From positions 1-55,200 of the forward strand of contig CAKSRS010000007.1 in assembly GCA_934487205.1 (NCBI GenBank): DNA of 55,200 nucleotides. Reading direction: 5' to 3'. Origin of the DNA: an uncultured Clostridia bacterium (lineage in GTDB: Bacteria > Bacillota > Clostridia > UBA1381). Every line of letters begins with the position of its first letter. The stretch's first letter is position 1. Positions 51,205 to 55,200 of this stretch are shown in pieces. The notes beneath the pieces were generated by a model. That model had not been told where the DNA came from, did not search any database, and saw nothing but the letters and a program-made list of their open reading frames with translations. The translations under genes were made by a program, and so were the position numbers.

Positions 51205-54200
51205 TTATTTGCTCCAGATTTCGTTTGAACCGCTGGTTATTCCGGTATGATCATTTGACGCTTCAAAAATGTCATATGCTGCCCAGTGAGAATTGTTCTT
51301 AACATCTGTAAATCTGTTGAGAACAGTCAGATTTTTGTTAATAAATTCCGTATCGGCATTGCGTCCTGTTGCACGGTTAATAATCGTCACAACTTCAGCT
51401 CGTGTAATGACAATATCAGGTCTGAATGATCCATCGGAATAGCCATTGAGCCATTTCTCACTTGTCGCATAGCTTATATTCTTAATTGACCAGTAGTTAT
51501 TTGAAAGGTCATTGTATTTTGTCGTATTCGATACTGATTTTACCTCATTAAATAACGAATAATAGCGAACTGCGATTGTAACGAATTCTGCTCGGGTAAT
51601 TGATTCATCCGGACGGAATGTGCTGTCTTCATATCCGCTTATGATATTATATTTTTCAAGATAACCGACAAAAGCAGAATACCATTCGTTGTTTGGCGTA
51701 TCCTTAAATAAAGGCGTTCCTTTCACAGACTCATTTTTCTTATCCGCGATAAGGCGTGCAAAGATTGCCGCAGCTTCAGCACGGGACATATCGCCGTCAG
51801 GTCTGAATGAACCATCCGGGTATCCCATAATATATGCCTTGTGTTTGCTTCCGGGAAGAATCAGCATACCGTTTTTATCCGTTGTGCCGCTTGCAGAATT
51901 GTTCTTTTTATCCTTTAAGGTAATGGCAACATCAGCTTTTGCATTGCCCTTGCTATCAGTAGCCCTGATTGTGTAGTAATTGTCGCCTGTGAGATCAGCA
52001 CCATTTGGCAATGTCAATGTCATGTTTCCATCCTTGTCGGTTGACTTGGAAACAGATACATTTTTGCCGTTTTTGACAGTAACAGTAATATTTGTTGCAT
52101 TACTGCTGATGTAGCTGCCACCACCGCCGCCACCGGAGGAGGATCCGCCGCCGGAGGATTTCACCGGAAGTGTAACCTTACCGTTTGCATCGGTTGTTGC
52201 TGTCTTTTCGGTTGTCTTGTCCTTAATTATAACGGACACGCCTTTTACTGCCTTATTATCTTTGTCGGTAACGGTTACTGTTGTCTGATTTGAGGTAGTC
52301 AAGGTCTTATCATCGGGAAGCGTAACGGTAATTTTGCCATCCTTTATTTCGATATACGCATTTTCAATCTTGCCCTTCGTGTCCTCAACGGTAATGTTGT
52401 ATTCCGTTTTTGTTTCTTCTGTGTCGTCCTTACCGTCGCCGTCGGTATCTTTTCCGGGATTAGTTTCGGAAATGTCGGTCTTTCCGTCCTTGTCGGTTAT
52501 ACCTTCGCTTGCAGGAGGAACAATGACCTTGCCATCTTTATCCGTAACACCGACTGCAATTTTAGCTTCAACCTTATTTTCGGTTTCAGTTTCCGATGTT
52601 TCAGGAATATTTTCCTTTACGGTTACAGAGATATTCTTCACGCCGTTACCGTCCTTATCAAGCACCGTTACGGTAATTCTGTTGCTATGCTCAATTTTCA
52701 GATTTTCGGGAAGCAATATCGAGATCGTGCCGTCTTCGTTAAGCGTTACAAACGCTTTTTCAATTTTTGACCTTGTATCCTCAACAATTACGGTATAGTC
52801 TTTGACATTTGCTGTACCGTTAATATCGGTATAGTCAATTGTTGTGGGAGGAACCGTAACTTTTCCGTTTTCGTCCGTAACATCAACCGCTGCTTTTGCT
52901 TCACCCTCGGCTGCGGTTTCAGTGATTGCAACAGTCATACCCTTAACAGGTTTATCCTCGCTGTCGGTTACAACAACGCTGATTCTGTTCTCAATGTCGA
53001 TTTTATTTGTTTCGGGAAGTTTAACAGATAATCTGCCGTCCTCTGAAATTGTGATGAACGCATTGGCGATCGGTGCTTTTTCATCAGTTACAACCACATT
53101 ATACCCATTGACCTTGCCGGCGCCGTTTTCATCAGTAATGTCCTCGTTCAAAGGCGGAACAACCATTTTTCCGTTTTCGTCCGTTTTGTCTGTCAAGCTC
53201 TTTTCCGCCTTGTCGGAAACGGTAACAGAAATGTCTTTCAAAGGATTTCCGTCCTTGTCGGTTACGGTTACTGTAATTCGGTTTGCATAGTCAATATTTG
53301 TTCCGTCCGGCAATGTTACAGAGATTGTGCTATCTTCATTCAGCTTTACAAAAGCGTTTTCGATAGCTCCGTTTTCGTCATTGACAAACACATACATTCC
53401 GTCAATGCGTACCCTGCCTGTGTCGTCCGTAAAACCGTCTTTTGCGGTCGGCAATGTGATTTTTCCGAACATATCTGTTACGCCTTTTTCGATGTAGTCC
53501 GCATCTCCGAGCGTTATAACCGTAACGCCCTGCTGCGGCTGTCCGTGTTGGTCTGTAACAGTTATAATAACGGGATATTCGCTTGTTGGTTTAATTCCGT
53601 CCGGTAAATCTACAACGATATTATTGATTTCACCGATGTAAACCTCACAATTCGGAATAACAACATTCATTTTGTCGGTAGCCTTTACGACAAATGTGTT
53701 TTTCTTATCCTCGTCATCTTTGCCGACCGTACCGCTGTTATCCCCTGTAGATGTCTTGTTGTTCGGAACTTTCAGCTGACCGTTTTCGTCAGTTTTACCT
53801 GTTGCCGCATTATTATTTTCATCATAGACAAAGATCTGTAACGCTGATTTCGGCTGCTGCGAATCTGTGTTAATTGCTGTGATGATTGTCTGATCCTCGT
53901 AGTTCAAAAGTCTGCCGCTTGGCAATTTGATAGTTACATTGTCATTTATATCAATAGAAATCTCACTATCAAAAATCGGTTTGCCGTTTGCGTTGGTCAC
54001 AAGGATAGAGAAATCACCGACTTTTGAATTACCGTCCTCGTCCGTGCGGTCTTTTTCAACTAACTGCGGAATTGCTGCTCTTGATAAAACTTCACCACAA
54101 GTTATGCACTCAATATGCTTTTCGCCCGCTCGCTCAATTGTGGCAGGTTCGTCAATTATCCATTCCGACGGTTTATGCCCTGTCATATCTTTGTAGTCCG

Positions 54201-55200
54201 CCGTATAGGTTTTACCGCAGTTTTCGCAAGTATAGACAGTATATCCGGAAGCCGTACAGGTCGGCTCTGTCATATCAGCAATATAACTGTGATTGATTTT
54301 ATCGGTGTAATCACTGATATATTTATCATCACAGTTTTTGCACTCATACACCGTATATCCGAGGGCCGTGCAAGTCGGAGCAGTTACAGTCTTTGTATAG
54401 TCGTGAGCCGCTTTGTCAACATAGTCTGCCTTGTAGCTATCGCCGCAGCTTTCACAGGTGTAAATTGTATAACCCATTTCTGTGCATGTCGGAGCGACTA
54501 CCGTTTTCTTGTATGTGTGCTTTTCACAGTCGGTTAAATCTCCGATATACTCTTTTCCGCAGTCGGGGCAAGTGTAAACGGTATAACCGTGTTCGGTACA
54601 GGTCGGCGGAATAACCTTTTTGTCATAATTGTGTTCTGTCTTATCGGTATAATCCGCAACATAGGTATCACCGCAGTCGGCACAGGTATATGTTGTAAAC
54701 CCAAATTCCGTACAAGTCGGTTTTGTGATTTCTGCTTTGTAATTGTGAGGTTTCTTTTCCGTGTAGTCTGAAATAAATTCATCATCACAGTTTTTACAAG
54801 TGTATGTTGTGTATCCCATAGCCGTACAACTCGGAGCAGTTACGGACTTTTTGTAATCGTGTTCTGCTTTATCGGTATAATCGCCAATATAGCTGTCATC
54901 GCAGTTATCGCATTTGTATTCCGTATAACCCATAGCTGTGCAAGTAGGCATAACAACATTTTTGGAATAGCTGTGTCCTTTCGGAAGTGCTAATACCGTA
55001 CCGCACTTTTCGCAAGTTTGCGGTTCTGTGCAAGTAGCAGCTTTGCCAGGTGTATGTCCCGTTGCACTTTCTGCCTTGATCATCTTTTCTTTGCAGCCTG
55101 CATTGGTACAATGATATTCAATAACACCGTCCGCCGTGCAGGTAGATGAAGTTACAGAATGACCTTCATCCCAATTATGACCTGTCGGATCTGTATAGTC
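51205..55200 (-). CDS. giant SLH surface protein with Cys-rich and Ig-like repeats (5' end outside window)
   Basis: The frame is open to the right edge, so at least 1331 residues are encoded here and the N-terminus is missing. Order: a Cys-containing lead-in; seven tandem 38-residue repeats (54178-54975), each with Pro-Thr/Ser-Cys-Thr, Gly-Tyr/Phe-Thr and Cys-x2-Cys; a degenerate eighth unit; then ~700 residues of beta-rich Ig-like repeats (Val-Thr-Asp-Lys-Asp-Gly and Lys-Leu-Pro type strands, Asp-Glu-Asn-Gly-Lys turns); a Ser/Gly-rich linker near 52110-52155; two more beta segments; and three SLH motifs at the C-terminus (Phe-Arg-Pro-Asp/Arg-Ala-Glu). It is wall-attached and likely adhesive or structural. 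No catalytic domain is seen. Confidence 0.85.
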   Translation of the reverse strand, partial: DYTDPTGHNWDEGHSVTSSTCTADGVIEYHCTNAGCKEKMIKAESATGHTPGKAATCTEPQTCEKCGTVLALPKGHSYSKNVVMPTCTAMGYTEYKCDNCDDSYIGDYTDKAEHDYKKSVTAPSCTAMGYTTYTCKNCDDEFISDYTEKKPHNYKAEITKPTCTEFGFTTYTCADCGDTYVADYTDKTEHNYDKKVIPPTCTEHGYTVYTCPDCGKEYIGDLTDCEKHTYKKTVVAPTCTEMGYTIYTCESCGDSYKADYVDKAAHDYTKTVTAPTCTALGYTVYECKNCDDKYISDYTDKINHSYIADMTEPTCTASGYTVYTCENCGKTYTADYKDMTGHKPSEWIIDEPATIERAGEKHIECITCGEVLSRAAIPQLVEKDRTDEDGNSKVGDFSILVTNANGKPIFDSEISIDINDNVTIKLPSGRLLNYEDQTIITAINTDSQQPKSALQIFVYDENNNAATGKTDENGQLKVPNNKTSTGDNSGTVGKDDEDKKNTFVVKATDKMNVVIPNCEVYIGEINNIVVDLPDGIKPTSEYPVIITVTDQHGQPQQGVTVITLGDADYIEKGVTDMFGKITLPTAKDGFTDDTGRVRIDGMYVFVNDENGAIENAFVKLNEDSTISVTLPDGTNIDYANRITVTVTDKDGNPLKDISVTVSDKAEKSLTDKTDENGKMVVPPLNEDITDENGAGKVNGYNVVVTDEKAPIANAFITISEDGRLSVKLPETNKIDIENRISVVVTDSEDKPVKGMTVAITETAAEGEAKAAVDVTDENGKVTVPPTTIDYTDINGTANVKDYTVIVEDTRSKIEKAFVTLNEDGTISILLPENLKIEHSNRITVTVLDKDGNGVKNISVTVKENIPETSETETENKVEAKIAVGVTDKDGKVIVPPASEGITDKDGKTDISETNPGKDTDGDGKDDTEETKTEYNITVEDTKGKIENAYIEIKDGKITVTLPDDKTLTTSNQTTVTVTDKDNKAVKGVSVIIKDKTTEKTATTDANGKVTLPVKSSGGGSSSGGGGGGSYISSNATNITVTVKNGKNVSVSKSTDKDGNMTLTLPNGADLTGDNYYTIRATDSKGNAKADVAITLKDKKNNSASGTTDKNGMLILPGSKHKAYIMGYPDGSFRPDGDMSRAEAAAIFARLIADKKNESVKGTPLFKDTPNNEWYSAFVGYLEKYNIISGYEDSTFRPDESITRAEFVTIAVRYYSLFNEVKSVSNTTKYNDLSNNYWSIKNISYATSEKWLNGYSDGSFRPDIVITRAEVVTIINRATGRNADTEFINKNLTVLNRFTDVKNNSHWAAYDIFEASNDHTGITSGSNEIWSK
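54178..54975 (-). repeat. seven tandem 114-bp repeats (38 residues each)
   Basis: All seven units have exactly 38 codons, begin with His, and keep Pro-Thr/Ser-Cys-Thr near position 10 and Cys-x2-Cys at positions 22 and 25. An Asp/Thr/Lys-rich end follows (Asp-Tyr-Thr-Asp-Lys). DNA copies are diverged, so the repeat is not recent. One His and three Cys per unit could bind a metal. Confidence 0.85.

Noticed and set aside
52334..53290. Long Ser/Phe/Val-rich plus-strand frames opposite the giant surface protein
   Set aside because: They mirror the low-complexity Ig-like repeats on the minus strand and have no independent gene signals.
54178..54975. CRISPR array suspected from regular spacing of repeats
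   Set aside because: The 114-bp periodicity is in frame, encodes conserved His/Cys units and has no short identical repeats with unique spacers.

Overview
This window looks like chromosomal DNA of an anaerobic, plant-polysaccharide-degrading Firmicute of the class Clostridia. The grounds are AGGAGG-type ribosome binding sites, S-layer-homology (SLH) anchored surface enzymes, glycyl radical chemistry, clostridial mobile-element genes and modest G+C. A pectin specialist such as Monoglobus or a relative would fit the SLH-plus-pectin-enzyme style, but that assignment is inference and not proven by the sequence.

Region A (about 0.25-29.3 kb, all minus strand) is a Gram-positive polysaccharide utilisation locus in two transcription units. 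Unit 1 encodes a GH2-type and a GH123-like cytoplasmic glycosidase and ends at a clear terminator. Unit 2 is a run of about 25 kb with gaps mostly under 100 bp: a secreted beta-helix (GH28/GH49-like) protein, a large SLH scaffold with FnIII and carbohydrate-binding-like modules, a second SLH protein, an SLH-anchored clan GH-A hydrolase, two SGNH/GDSL esterases, a modular binding protein, a cytoplasmic GH-A glycosidase, a three-gene CUT1 ABC importer without its ATPase, and a small exported protein. A divergent AraC regulator follows at 29.4 kb. The promoters of both units carry the same 35-bp element (30/35 identical) at the same position relative to the -35 box, so it is probably the AraC operator. 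The surface proteins would bind, trim and deacetylate the glycan, the importer would take up oligosaccharides, and the cytoplasmic glycosidases would finish the digestion.

Region B (about 30.4-36.9 kb) is an integrative mobilizable element: large serine recombinase, TnpW-like remnant, DUF3847 protein, MobA/MobL relaxase and candidate oriT structures. Its cargo is an XRE-ADP-ribosylglycohydrolase gene that appears split by a one-base frameshift in a run of eight A.

Region C (36.9-47.8 kb, plus strand) is a compact nine-gene operon: IclR regulator, glycyl radical enzyme (GRE) 1, GH43, DeoC aldolase, zinc alcohol dehydrogenase, FGGY kinase, SMP-30 lactonase, GRE 2 and one GRE activase. Two short GREs that lack the usual Cys-x-Glu dehydratase motif beside a deoxyribose-phosphate aldolase suggest an undescribed radical route for pentoses or pentitols through a 2-deoxy sugar phosphate to acetaldehyde and glyceraldehyde 3-phosphate. 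This is the best candidate for a new system.

Region D (47.8-55.2 kb) holds a decayed serpin gene, then on the minus strand a zinc-ribbon (DUF3268) / sigma factor / signal peptidase operon with a strong promoter and an attenuator-like leader, a small membrane-anchored protein, and a giant SLH surface protein (cut by the window edge) with seven 38-residue Cys-rich repeats and Ig-like repeats.
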